From: Monocercomonoides exilis
Taxonomy: Eukaryota > Preaxostyla > Oxymonadida > Polymastigidae
Assembly: GCA_001643675.2 (NCBI GenBank)
Contig: LSRY02000052.1
Span: forward strand, 558,001 to 622,000
Length of the DNA: 64,000 nt
Direction of reading: 5' to 3'
The notes below the pieces were generated by a model. The model was not told the DNA's origin. It worked only from the letters and a program-made list of their open reading frames with translations, and ran no database searches. Position 1 is the first letter of the stretch. Each line of letters begins with the position of its first letter. The position numbers and the translations under genes were made by a program. Below are positions 22,228-33,773 of this stretch, piece by piece.

Positions 22228-24224
22228 TGGTTTTGATGAAAGTTCAGACTGGATATATTTGAAAAATCAATTCGAATTTTTTTGTAAACATTTCTTGATG
22301 AGAGAAAAAATCCGCTATAAATAATATTTCATGTTGGGTCAGCTTTGATCTTTAAACTTGATCCTCTCTTTTTCCTCCACTATCTTTTGTTTTTGTATCA
22401 TATTAACTAACAGTTGAAATGGAAAAAAACAATATTAGTGGAAATATTCTTTTGTCTTTATTGTTCAAATTGTTTTTTAAAAGTGAAAATCAAAAAAGAT
22501 ATAGCAAAAGCCAAGAAAATGAATATCTTTTCAAAACGTTTATTAAAAAATCGTTGTCGTTGATTTCGATCCATAAAGTATTTATCAGCGTAGTGCAAAA
22601 TCAACTGTGCAAAAAAGCTGATGCACTATTTTGCATAATGTGCTGTCCTTGAAGAGACTTTAACATAACTTAAGAAAAGGAAACTGATAAATAAAATAAA
22701 GAATAATACCACACAAAATTTGGATGTTTTTCGTTTTATCACTTCACCACAGAAAGAACGAACAATTTTTGTTTTTTTAGTAAATTATCAAAACAAATTA
22801 TGGTTTTTGTCCCATGAAATATATTTATTCCAAAAATTTAAAATAAATATCTTGTAAAAGTGTTTTCAATGATATCTCTTCTCGCAACGATTATTTAACA
22901 ATTAATAATTAATTCAATGTTACGTTCTGATATTCGAGAATGAGCAAAAATGTTTGATTTTATTCTTGGCATTATAAATATTATTAATTTTTTATTCTGA
23001 ACATGAATAGAAAATAGGCAAGAGTGAGATGATTAACAATTATTCGAAAAAAAGATTTGAAACTCAAAAAAAATGAAAGGACTAGAAAATAACGAAATTA
23101 TTTTTCTAATAAAGAAAATTTCATTCAATGCAATAATTAAATCAAATTTGCTATTTGTTCTCGTAGTGCCGAATTATTACAGCTGAAAATTAATCCTCAT
23201 AAAAGCCAGAACGAATGGTGTGACATTTGATTGATTTTTTTATTAATTTAATGAAAAATAACTTTTTTTTTTACTTTTTTTATGATAATTATGGCGTTTT
23301 GGTTTGTTTTTCTTCGATATAAGAGAATTCTCTTTTTTCACATATCATTTTTTGTTTTCATTTGAAAAATGGCAAACATTGGTTAACTTATAGCTATATG
23401 AAGCACTATTCACTTTTAATCAAGAAATGAATGATTTCACCTCGAGATTTGCCATGGATTAAACAAAAAATCATCGTTGTTGTTTCAAACACTATCAAAT
23501 CAAAGTGACATTTGCACTATTCAAGAGGTGATAATTATGTGGATATGAGAAAGGCCGAAACATGATAAATATGGAAAATTCTTTTTGAAAAGTCGCAAAT
23601 GAATTATTTTCAAATAAAAAAAAATAAACATATTTTTATAAAATATTTGTCCGCGAACATCAAACTTCTCTAATGTAAAATCTATTTCTGGATAATGCTA
23701 TTTCAAACATTCTTAAGAAGATTAGTGAGTGGAAACAGAAATTTGAGCTAAATATGAAAATTTCGGTTTTTTTTGATAATTGGGTAAATCTTTTTGAAAA
23801 ATCGCAAATGTTTAATTTACAAATAAATCAAAAATTTCATATTTTGCTCAAATTTTTGTTTCCACTTTCGAAACTTCTTTAGAATGTGTGAAATAGCACA
23901 ATCCTTTTATAGATTCCATATTAGTGAAGTTTATGTGTTTACCAACGAAAATTTGAGCAAAATATGAAATTTCTGATTTATTTGTAAAATAAATATTTTG
24001 CGACTTTTCAAAAAGAATCACCCAAATATACATTTGCGACTTTTCAAAAAGAATTACACATTTTTTCTAATTGATTGTGTTATTTTGAAGCAGTATTGTT
24101 ATTATTTTCGATGAAATGAAAACATTGTGAATTGATTTTTTAAAAACAATTATTCGATCATTCTTGTTTCATTTATAATATTGTCTTGTTCTCAAATTCT
24201 TTTCTTTTCATTGTTTTTCGACAT
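22228..24224. other. Non-coding part of the nested element
   Basis: It contains one 77-codon ORF at 22419-22652 (plus, MEKNNISGNILLSLLFKLFF...) that I do not recognise and that may be chance, and small inverted repeats from 23570 to 24060. Otherwise AT-rich with no gene. Confidence 0.4.
23781..24024. mobile_element. MITE-like repeat inside the nested element
   Basis: An imperfect inverted repeat of about 85 bp per arm starts TGGGTAAATCTTTTTGAAAA at 23781 and ends in its near reverse complement at 24024 (..AGAATCACCCA). Single-arm fragments (CTTTTTGAAAAGTCGCAAATG or its reverse complement) lie at about 23581 and 24034. The TGGGTGATT-like ends match the MITE-like elements in the palindrome arms. 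Confidence 0.55.
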
Positions 24225-26690
24225 CATCATCCTCATCAAAGTCTGGATGCACAACGTACTCCTGTGAATATTTAGTTGTCATTGTTTTTATTGACCGGGT
24301 GGAGTATATCTTTTGAATAAGATGAGTTTTGGTTGTTTCACTAATATCTTCATCTGAATCTTCCGTATTATTCAATTTTCCATAATCTTGTTCGCTATCA
24401 TTTCTTAATCTTTTTTTCTTTATTTTCTCATTTTTTGAATGTGTTTGTGTGTTTTGTGAAATTTGTGACGAAGATATACAGCTGGAGGAATAATATGATT
24501 AAGAACTGTTATATACTGATTGACTTTCATCCGAACTACTCGACGAATGTTCATGAGCATGGGATCTTTTATGTTTCATTTTGGGAAATAGCTGTTCATC
24601 CAAAATGTTATCCTTTCTTTCCTGAGAATCGGAAGGTTCGGTTTCTTCTTCTGAGTGATGAACTTCTCAAATTGTTCCAATCTGTTTTGGAGGTTGCTCC
24701 ATCTTTTCAAGTGAATCTTCCGAAGAAACAAACTTTGGAATTTGCTTTGAATACTCTGAATTTGCACAATTGTCGTATCCGCCAGAATCAATGAATTTTG
24801 TTTGTTTTTTTTTTCATTTGTTATTTATTCTTTTTCTTTCTCAAACAACTGTCAATCTGTCAGAAACTCATGAGCTGTGATACATTTGCCAGAAATGGAC
24901 CAACGTTTTGTGCTTCTTGCAGGCTTCACTTCGGGAGAAAGAGAATCAAGAGTTTGATCCACAACATGCGCAGTTGATGATGAAGTAACGCCAGCCTCTA
25001 AAAAGCCATGTCTTATTGTTTTCGGTGCCAAAGCGTAATAAACACAATCTGCGATTGCTCTGACGAATGGCATGAATTCTTTTTTCATTTTTTTTAATTG
25101 AAGGCTCACTTTTCACTTTTTTGAGTCGGCTTTTTAGTACTGCGTTTGGTCCGAGGTCCAAGGGTTGCAAAATGTGCGACGCATGCGCGGGAATAACAAC
25201 CACATCCACATTTTCAGATGCAAATTGCTAAAAAAGTTGAAGGTTCTGTCTTGACGAATGAACGTCAAAGATGATATGAGCAGGTGGAATGGGTTCGGTC
25301 TCCTCATCGCAGTTTGTCTTGACATTTTTATTTTTTAGGACTCTTTTTGTTTAAGCCTTTTTGTTTCAGTTTCTTCTTTCAACAACCAATTGATTTCATC
25401 GCAATTATCTTCACTTTTCAATAAGCAAGTGGAACAAGAAGCGTCTTCCTCAAAAAAAGAAACAAAATCTTCACAAGAATTATAAATTTGTCCATCGAAA
25501 TCCATTTGTTGTTCAGCAGAAGGCCAAGTGTGTTGAATATGAGAGTGAAAGTTGTCTGAAGTAACTTGTTGAAATTGAAGCGATTCTCTTTGAACAGAAA
25601 TCTCACTTTTTGCGGCTGCGAATTCACCAATATAGTAATATGATCTCCGTCATTAGAAGAGATGCCAGTTGTTTTCACTGTTTCTGAGATGTGTGAATTA
25701 TAAAAAAATTCGCAATCATTTGAGTTTTTATTCACATGTGAAGTGATTTGCGATAATTCTGAAATTGCATTTTCTTCATTTTGTATCTCTTCATGGCTTT
25801 GTATTTTCCTTCTTGACTGAAATGATTGTCTGCTCTCTGTTATTCCATTTTTTGATTTTCTTTTTCATTCTTTCTTTAAAATATCGTTTTATTCGAATCA
25901 CGTTTTATCGTTGCTTTCGAATATTTGGCAGCACATTTTTCATCAAAATTTCTTCGAATAAGTTTTTTGTCATGCATCCTTTGTTTGACGTACGCAATAT
26001 GAAATTTTCCTCACTCCACTGTTCTTTTATTTCTTTTTCAAATTTGTTGGGAAAGAGAAGATGTGTAGGTAGATGGCATCCATCTGCCCTAACAATAAAA
26101 AGAAGAGTCAAATGATGAAGCGGAGGAATTTTCAAAGAAGGAACGAATTTACATTTGCTCGAGACAACCCTTTTATTTTCTCTTTTGTCAGAAGATTGGT
26201 AAATTGTTTCATCCAATTGAAAGATCAATGAAGGATGATATTTTTTCTGTTTCATCAAGTTACGCAAGCTCGACAAAAAAGACAAAACATTACTTTTCAA
26301 TGAGGCTCTTATGCGTGCATGATCAAGCTTTATTGGATGGATTGTTCTAAGTTGTTTATGTCTGGAAAGAAAACCATATACCCAACGCATGCTAGGCATC
26401 TCAATATAAACAGCAGATTTTTCAGAACGTTGTTTTCTAATTCTCCAAGCCTTAGTTCATATAAACTTACTGGAAAAAACAAAGAAATCAAACTATTCTT
26501 GGGATGTCTTTCAATGTTGGTTGAGTCAAAACATCAACCCAATTTAAAAGTATTTCTTCTAGTCTATCTTCTTCCTGTGACAAATATCTTGGCCTTCCGT
26601 TTTTCCCAGCAATTTCTCCTTTTGAAATCATTCGAAGTGCCCTTTGTTGACAATAATAGCTATTTCGTTCAGATTAATTGATGTTTATTT
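24225..26690 (-). pseudogene. Decayed DDE_1/pogo-type transposase of the nested element
   Basis: Reading on the minus strand, pieces in order are: ISKGEIAGKNGRPRYLSQEED (HTH region, near 26630), PSMRWVYGFLSRHKQLRTI (near 26390), LIFQLDETIY with catalytic Asp 1 (near 26215), a 25.35-25.9 kb stretch of unrelated acidic coding-like sequence, HIIFDVHSSR with Asp 2 (near 25275), a TAG stop, then PAHASHILQPLDLG with Asp 3 (near 25180), and a Ser/Asp-rich tail ending ..DFDEDDDVEKQ at 24225. The tail has two in-frame stops. Asp 2 to Asp 3 spacing equals that in the outer transposase, but here the third acid is kept. Multiple stops and frame changes mark it as dead. Confidence 0.75.
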
Positions 26691-26942
26691 TTTCTTTTTT
26701 CATATCATCCATTAAAGAAAGTTGAAAAATGTTCTAAAATATTGTTTTTCGATGAAAATTATTTAAAGATATGTGATAAAACAACCATAACAGAATTTCA
26801 AAATAGTAAAATAAATGATTTGAAAATCCATATTCAATTGTTAATAACTTTTGATGGAAATATCAATTACAAAGAAATTTTCCTTTCATTTGAACTGAAT
26901 TGTGCGGGTTTGTGCAAATGTGCGGGTTTATGCGCACATCAT

Positions 26943-27144
26943 ATATATTTTTTTAAACTGACGGATGATTGATTAAATGATTTGTCAGACCAGACAGGCT
27001 TAGTTCACAAAAGCCATTTTTCTTCATAATTAGTGTTTGAAATAAAATTGTTCTGTTCAAAACAAATTTGAATTGAATCTTTTAATGTGATTCATTTTTA
27101 CCAGTATGATCATGAAGCCATAATTGGGATATTATTTCATCTTG
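26943..27144. other. Palindrome centre, right part, non-coding
   Basis: This 202-bp AT-rich stretch joins the nested element to the right arm. Nothing recognisable is present. Confidence 0.5.
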
Positions 27145-27484
27145 ACCCTTTTTCTTTATTCTGACCCAAAAATGAAGTGTGAAAAGTTCAAAAAAACAAC
27201 ATAATTAGAAGAATACAAAATCAGAACTAATTCCTCTGATAACTTTCCTTTTTCCTTCACCTCTATTGAATGCATAATCTTTCTTTTCATCATCAGAATC
27301 ATCGTTTTTTACAAGTCGAAATTTTCTTTTTATTTTTTTTTTTATCATCCACAACAGTCTTCACTTCATCTTTCTCCTTTTCATCCATTTCATTTTTCCT
27401 TTCAATATTCATTTTCAAATGATTTTCCCATTTCTCTAAAAGATTTTCGTCGGTTATCACTTTTCCATAAAAGTTGAATCTATT

Positions 27485-28739
27485 TCATCGGGATAGAAGA
27501 GGGTAAATCGAAGATTCGGGCAGTTTCAAAAGAACTGGCCCAGAAGAATTGTGCAGAACACCACTGCAGACAAAAGCTTTCTGAATTACAGAAGGAGATA
27601 ATGCAGTGTGGATGGCTTGAGGCAGAGCGTCGGAAATTGCTGCTCGTTTGGAGGAAGATGAAGAAGAAGATGGAGCTTCAAATCTGTTTGTCAGTTCAGA
27701 TTTGGACACAGCAAACACTCCTCTGTGCAGTGGTTGACAGAGGTGTGTGCTGTGTGGAAAGAAGGTTAAAACGTCGACTTGTTGTTTTTGGAATTCTCGC
27801 CAGATTGATGGATCTGCGCGAGAAACATGAGAATCAAGAAGGAGAAGAATGTGTTTATTTTCAAGTGACATGCGCTTTCGTCTTTCGATAATCGAAGGTA
27901 GAAGAATCGTAAGAGCATACCTTTTAAAGCACTCGTTGTCCATCCAGCCGCTTCCATTTGCCCAGATCTCAAGCGTTGGAGATAACAGGCTTTTCAGCTC
28001 TTCTGGAAGCTTCACACTTGGCCACAAAATGACAGAAGGAAAGGCATATCCGTCCGCTGCAACAGCTGCCACGAATGTGGAATTAATCATTCTTGGCGGT
28101 TCTTTGGTGAAACCTGCTTTCGTATCTGTAGTATGCACAACAAGCTGTTTTGAGTCTGTGGGAACGCGCGTTGAAGATTCGTCGATGTTTGCAATTAAAG
28201 CTGGACTGAAACGGTATTTTTCATGCAGCTCGTCGTATGTTTTATACCAGGGTTTAAAAACGCTTCTGCACAAAACAGCCAGTCTGTTGATGTCCAAATT
28301 TTTCTGCGTTCCAGTCTTCAGCTCCGGGTGATGCTTGACAAGGCCATATGCCGTAGACATTGAAACTTCTGTAAATGGTGCGTCTTCATCATCGTTGTCT
28401 TTTTAACGTTTTCCTTCTGAAAAACAAATGATTTTAACATATAAATAAAAATATAACAAACCAATTCACTTGTTTTTTTAAAAGTCAACATATTCAAGAC
28501 TTTGCTTCAATGTGAATAATATTTAAAACTCTTTGTTCCTTTTCTCCGACAACTGTTGCAGGTCTGCCAACTTTTCCAACCAGCCTTCCTTTTCTCAGCG
28601 CTCTAACTGTCTTCTTTATTCCTGTACGGCTGAATTCCTTGGAATTAATAGTATCCATTATGCTAACAACTCCATCGACAACGATGTGAGCCATTCGATC
28701 CAGCCGACTGTGATAATTCCTGTACTTGCGTGAAGACAT
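27485..28739 (-). pseudogene. DDE_1/pogo-type transposase, right-arm copy (damaged)
   Basis: ORFs 28739-28494 and 28360-27485 encode proteins identical in every residue to the left-arm copy, including QPLHRGVF in place of QPLD and the premature TGA. The pair therefore shares its history of decay: the arms were duplicated, or converted to match each other, after the gene was disabled. Confidence 0.8.
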
Positions 28740-29023
28740 TGCTTTCTGTAATTTTTTCTGACCTTTTTATTTTGTTTCTGTAGATATTTTCATTTTTTTT
28801 ATAATATTTTTAAGATCATAATAATTTTTTATTTTTTTAATTGAAATTATATGAAAAAAAATCGAAAAATAACATTTTTAACAAACTGAAGGTTTTATGC
28901 CACATGTAACCCTCCAATTCTACACAGAAGTTCAATGAAGGAGCCTAACCCCCCATCTTCCCCCCATGCGAAATTGTGTTTGTTTCAAAATGTATTTATT
29001 TTTATCTATTGAATTCACATATA

Positions 29024-29280
29024 TGGGTGATTATTTTTGAAATCATATTTTTTCGTTCAAAAATTTCGGTTCAAAAATTACACTTGAATATATGGAAATA
29101 ATGACAAAAATGTGAAAAGGCTTATTATTAACATTTTAATCTTTGATTCCGAAAAACCATTTGTTTTAAAAACATTTATCATGCTTTTTCACTTTTGAAT
29201 TAAAATTTTCTTTTATTTATCTGACAATCTCAAAAAACAGACACCCCGAAAAAAGATATGATTTCAAAAATAATCACCCA
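29024..29280. mobile_element. MITE-like element in right arm
   Basis: Mirror copy of the 257-bp palindromic insert at 19214-19470, bounded by TGGGTGATTATTTTTGAAAT and its reverse complement. It sits at the same place in the arm, so it was there before the arms were duplicated or was copied with them. Confidence 0.65.
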
Positions 29281-29388
29281 TGTACTTAAAATTCTTTTCA
29301 AATATGAAATTGTGGGAAAAGATACTGATTAAACAAAAAAAAAAGGTCTTGATAAAAAACAAAATGTCAAGATAAAACTATGATCCTA

Positions 29389-30016
29389 TTTGCAAAAAAT
29401 ATTTAGAACAAAACTGTGATATTTTTTCAAATGCAAAAATTCAGCACAATATTCACAAATTAAAATAATGAATAAAATTAAAATAACGAAAATGACTATT
29501 TATTTAAAAGAAACATAAACAAATCAGGAAAAAAGTGCAATTATTTCCAAGGAATGAATTATATTTGTTTTGAAAAATAAAGTGACAGTTTGAGAACAGA
29601 TGATGATTCTTTAATTTCAATATTTCCTTTTTGTGAAAGCATGAAAAATTCCATTGAATATATGTTTCTCATTTTTGAAGATATTGAAAATCATATATTC
29701 CATTATAAATGAAAATATTAAAGAAGATACATTTTTTTGTAATCATTTTGGAAGTTTTCAAAGAAAAAATCCGGAACCAATAAGTTATTTTTTAACCTGT
29801 AATTCTTGCAAAATTAGATAAAAATAAATAGATAAAAATTTTCAAGAAATATTATTCAAATCGAAAGTAAAATATTCAAAAAATTTTCGCTATTTAAAAA
29901 ACTAAGACAAAATGCAGTTTCTTCAATGGCCTCATCATTGAAATTAATTTGATTGAAACAAATGTGAACTATTTCCAATGGAATTTTTAAAAAAGGAAAT
30001 AAACACATATTGATGT
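29389..30016. other. Intergenic region, no gene seen
   Basis: AT-rich DNA between the palindromic element and the 3' end of the next gene. No repeat or hairpin stood out. Confidence 0.5.
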
Positions 30017-31801
30017 TCAAGTCAATGTATCGCTCAACTCATCTCCAATTCCATCAACCCATTTCATCACTTCGTCTGCCTCAGCCATCAACTCATCGTC
30101 CGATTCACTAAAGCTTTTCCTTGTTTTTACATTCCTGAATTGATTTCCAACCATTGATGATGAATTTTTGGTTAGAAGCTCTTCAAGCTTTATCGAAGAT
30201 GAATCGTCCTCTGAAACTGGAGGTGTAATAGTTTGAGAGTCCATATCATCAGAAAAACCAACATCTGCGTCTTTTCCAATGTCAGCTGTATTAACAGATG
30301 GAGAGAATGTGCCATTAAGTTGTTTGGAGTTAATGGGATGAGGAGAGATAGCATTTTTTCGAGATTCAGGAGTAAAGCGACTGAGCTGTTTGACCTGCTC
30401 AAGGGTAGTAATTGAAGTGTGCAGAACTTCTTCTTCAATCTGTTCCCTCATCTCTTGCATGAACTCAATGCGTGATGCTATTTTTTTCCTTTTCCTGCGC
30501 CCGACATTGCTGTTTTCAAACCCTTCCAATTCTTCATCGTTAAGTTCTTGATCCCTTTCTCTATTTAGACGTGCAGCCTTCTCTGCATCTTTGTGAAATG
30601 TGTGTGCTTTTATCCGTTTCGCAGCATCTTTGCATTCTTCGCGTGTGAAACCCCATGTGATTCGCTGTGCTGCTGCATTGTGGTTCCCATCGTGTATTTG
30701 TGCAAGTGCCGTGAAAAGTGCCTCAGCACTTCTTTTCGAAGGAGAAATAATCCGTTCTTTTGATGAATGTGGCGATCTGGAAAGAGACGGATTGAGCTTC
30801 TCCTCAGAGCTGTGGTGTGGATTCTTTGACGTTGAGTGGAAAATGGGAATACTAAGCGTATGCTTTTGCGGAGGGATATATTTATACTCATTAGGATCAA
30901 ACATATCCTTACTGTGTAAATGAAATAATAATTATAAAAAAAAATATTGCTTGAATTATGATATTTGAAGTGATATAAAAATAACCTTTTGTCATTAACA
31001 CTTTGAAATTTACTTATTTTTTGTTTCCGATTTGAAACAATACCTGGTAAAGAAGGCACAATTTTAATTGAACGAGCATCACCCCTTTATAAAATAAAAC
31101 AAAAACAAATCACTTGTTTGATAATAAAAAACAAAATTTAAATACATTCCCAAAGTACGGGAGTATGATGCTTTCACTTTTACATCGCCAGTTTCTGAAA
31201 TATCTCCCAAAACAACTGGATCAACATCAGGCTCGCACAAATAAGAAGGTGAAGCACCAATTAAAGTTATAGGTTCAGGGACGCTGACTAACCTCCATTG
31301 ATTACTTCGCCCACCAACAAATGCTGGCTGAGAATCACAAGGAATTGAATGAGCTTGTTGTTTTGAATCTGCTGAATTTGATTCCCACAACACTTGACTA
31401 AACTGTCCTAATCCCATCATTTTACTAGATTCTTCAATAAACTTCTCACTTTTTTCAGTTGTAGTTCGACCATCAATCAAGTAAGAACGAGGAGTTTCAA
31501 CAAAAACTTTAAAATATATAAATGGAGGAAATACAGTTCCTCCAAAACGAAAACGAACTCTTGCCTCCATAGAACTATCAGATAAAAGCATTGCATCCTT
31601 TGGAGATAATAGTCTGAGTATATCATTCGTTGAAGCTTCTTCAATCCTTCGAATAGAATCTTTAAGTCTTGTGAAGATTTCTCTCGAATATTGATTGCGA
31701 AACCATCGTTGAATGGTAGTAGCAGCCTTTACCTGTTTCTGAAAAGATATCACTTCGTCGTCACGATCTTCCACCATGGAAAACGAAGTTTCTTGATTCA
31801 T
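30017..31801 (-). CDS. C11orf65/MFI-like IQ-motif protein
   Basis: Three minus-strand exons, 31801-31159, 31084-31044 and 30907-30017, join in phase to give 524 aa. An IQ-type helix lies near residues 25-50 (AATTIQRWFRNQYSREIFTR). A highly similar block follows: RVRFRFGGTVFPPFIYFKVF, the hallmark of the animal C11orf65 (mitochondrial fission regulator MFI) family. Near the end, RKRKKIASRIEFMQEM and EADEVMKWVDGI match the family's KIEWMRQM and VDEVLNW segments. The human protein is about 310 aa; this one is longer through Ser-rich linkers. The role outside animals is unknown; the IQ helix suggests calmodulin binding. The first donor (GTACTT) was chosen because it keeps phase and matches a donor used in gamma-tubulin; the GTATTT donor 15 nt downstream breaks the frame. 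Confidence 0.75.
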
Positions 31802-32007
31802 TTATTTCATAATTAAAACAGATGTGGTACATTTGATCAAAGCTGTTCTGAATAAAACATTGAAAATACGCATTTGTTTCAAAAGAAGATTATTTGTCAT
31901 TTCGCTTGATTCTTCTTTGTAAAAAAATTAATTGTGAAAATTGGAAATGACTTCAAGAACATTATTATTGAAACATTAATTTCTTTTCTTTACGAAGAGA
32001 TAATTAT

Positions 32008-32831
32008 TTATTCCTTCTTTGCTTCTTTTCTTGCACGGCGAGCTGCTCTTTGAACAGATATACCTTTTTCGGTCATGATCATTTCAATGTGGCATGGTGT
32101 TTTATTGAATCCTGTTAAACACAAAGCACAAAAAAAAAATAAAAAAGAAAAAGAAAAAAAATTTTTTTTTGTTTAAAAAAACATTTTTCAATTTCAAAAA
32201 ATGAGACAACATACTATTAATTCTACCATGAGCACGATACATTCTTCGGCTATGGATACGAGCCTTGTTAACTTTGATGTGAGCAATTGCACAGTTTCTA
32301 ACATTGAGATTGTTTTTCTGAAAAAAATTCAATTCATAAATATTAATTGACAATTTACAAAAAATAGTGCGAAAAACATTAACGGATGCAATACCTTTGC
32401 ATTGCTTTCACAGTTACGAATAAGTTCAAGGAAAACTCGGCTTGCTTTAACAGGGAAGCCGCTCTGCGACCATTTCCATGCTTTTCCCTGTGGATTATGT
32501 CCAATGCCGTATTTATAGCGACGGAATGGAACGGCTTCTTTGTGTTGAATAACGTGGCAAAGAAATTGCTTTGCTCTTTTCAATTTCATGTGACGGAGAA
32601 CTCCTGCAATTTCTCGTGCTTGCTGTTATCAGAAAAAAGTTTGATATAAATGTTAACAAAGAATAATAAAAAAATTAACCTTGAAATGAATGGTTACATC
32701 ATTTCCTTTTGCTTTTGCAACTGTGATTAAAAATCACATTAAAAATAAAAAATTTCTCGCAAAATTAAAAGAGTTCGAGAATTTTAACCTTTTTCTTTAA
32801 CGTTACGGTAATTTACGACGTGAGCCCTCAT
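32008..32831 (-). CDS. RPL17: 60S ribosomal protein L17 (uL22)
   Basis: uL22 lines the nascent-peptide exit tunnel of the large ribosomal subunit. Five exons on the minus strand, 32831-32789, 32720-32680, 32622-32395, 32317-32215 and 32111-32008, join in phase to give 172 aa, close to the usual 184. Family segments are clear: GNDVTIHFK, QAREIAGVLRHMKLKRAKQFL, VPFRRYKYGIGH, ESNAK, IAHIKVNKARIHSRRMYRAHGRIN, TPCHIEMIMTE. The N-terminus is shorter than the animal MVRYS... start, and the C-terminus is a basic RAARRARKEAKKE tail. The start ATG is the first in the open exon. It lies 90 bp from the divergent LRR gene. Confidence 0.96.
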
Positions 32832-32921
32832 GAACGAAAAGAGTTTATCTGCTGTTCTGAGTAGTTAAGGAATATTCAGATCAAAATACCAAAAATTTTC
32901 AATCAAATAATTGTATTAAAA
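32832..32921. promoter_or_regulatory. Very short divergent promoter, RPL17 / LRRC61-like
   Basis: Only 90 bp separate the two ATGs. Both 5' leaders and core promoters must fit here or within coding DNA. No known box was recognised. Confidence 0.5.
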
Positions 32922-33773
32922 ATGGAAAAACTTGAGCCTGACGTTGAAAAAATTACTTCAGATATTCTTTTACAATCAGGCCAATTTGATCCAGATTGCG
33001 TCACACATATTTCTTTCTGCAATCGAGGAATCTCTTCAATATCATTTTTGACTCTTTTTGGTAGTCTCGTGCATCTAGATTTGTTTGAAACAATAAATTT
33101 TGATATCTCAATATTTAATAATAAAAAAAAAATAGATCTTGCAATCAAATTACTTCACTTTCTTCGCTTGTTGTTGTTCCATGTTTGAAGACTCTAATAT
33201 TGGATTCTAATCAAATTAGGAAATTAGGCATGTGTTATTGCTTTATTTGAATTCCCTTTTATTCGCCTTTTTTTCCCCCCAGATGGTATCGAATCATGTA
33301 CACAACTTGAACGCCTTTCGTTATGTGGAAATCAAATATCCACATTTTCTGATATTTCAATGATCGATTCTTTAACTAACCTAACGCATATTTCTTTTTC
33401 AGATGAAAAAAGAAGTTTATCATGTCCAATTTGTGCGCTAACAGATTTTGAAAATTTATTAATATCGATGCTTCGAAAACTTGTTTCTATTGATGGGAAG
33501 CGAATCGCTTTCCGCCAGCTTCCAACAGCTGAAAGTGTTATAGCTTCAATTGATACTCGAAAAGAACAGCCGATTAAGTCTCAATCATGGATTCGTCCTG
33601 GAGGTTTATTTTCATAAAGATTTTTTTCAAACTAAACAGAAAATTTCTTCCAAGCATTTTCATTTAGAACAGATCAATTTATGAATCCTTCCACATTTTT
33701 AGTAGATTCAATTCAAAGAGCAATGTCTCAAATAAAAAGTTCTGCAATTGATAAAAAGGATGAAGGAAGATGA
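32922..33773 (+). CDS. Leucine-rich repeat protein, LRRC61-like
   Basis: Four exons, 32922-33082, 33136-33227, 33283-33603 and 33673-33773, join in phase to give 224 aa (human LRRC61 is 259). The start (EKITSDILLQSGQFDPDCVTHI) fits the LRRC61 opening. Regular repeats follow: VHLDLSCNQITSL, KTLILDSNQIRKLDGI, ERLSLCGNQIS, then a cap with SCPICA and VSIDGKRI as in the LRRcap-like end of this family. LRRC61 is little studied, so no role is claimed. The second intron keeps the 22-residue repeat spacing only if it uses a GC donor (33228-33229); a GT donor 5 nt further would insert extra residues. The last exon gives a short amphipathic helix (FLVDSIQRAMSQIKSS). Confidence 0.75.

Larger units (their letters stand above)
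22186..26942 (-). mobile_element. Nested DDE_1-type transposon with short inverted ends
   Basis: Both ends begin ATGATGTG inward and carry two copies of an AAACCCGCACA motif about 18 bp apart (left 22196-22226, right 26901-26930, inverted). Such paired subterminal motifs are typical transposase-binding sites. The element is about 4.76 kb and carries a decayed transposase on the minus strand at about 24.2-26.7 kb plus about 2 kb of non-coding DNA with internal small palindromes. A clean target duplication could not be defined in the AT-rich flanks. Confidence 0.65.
19106..29388. mobile_element. 10.3-kb palindromic DNA transposon with transposase in both arms
   Basis: The left arm (19106-21350, 2245 bp) is repeated in reverse complement as the right arm (27145-29388, 2244 bp). 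I noted only three differences: one base at the tip, one base near 19371, and one A in an A-run near 21155. The outer tips read TAGG.TCATAG on both sides, so a TA target duplication is likely. Each arm encodes the same DDE_1/pogo-like transposase, pointing inward. The 5.8-kb centre contains a second, diverged DDE_1 element with its own inverted ends (22186-26942). The inner boundaries of the arms (..AAGGGT at 21350) do not mirror the outer tips. Each arm is therefore not simply a complete transposon; the whole palindrome seems to be the unit, or an inverted duplication of a partial copy. Confidence 0.8.
27145..29388 (-). repeat. Right arm of the 10.3-kb palindrome
   Basis: Reverse complement of the left arm, 2244 bp, with one fewer base in an A/T run. 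It carries the same transposase, the same MITE-like insert at 29024-29280, and the same lesions. Confidence 0.9.

Noticed and set aside
24435-24794. 119-aa plus-strand ORF
   Set aside because: Opposite to the decayed tail of the nested transposase, which explains the open frame.
25765-26115. 116-aa Phe-rich plus-strand ORF
   Set aside because: Antisense to the nested transposase; no support of its own.
27849-28331. 160-aa plus-strand ORF (and its twin at 20163-20645)
   Set aside because: Antisense to the arm transposase; present twice only because the arms are repeats.
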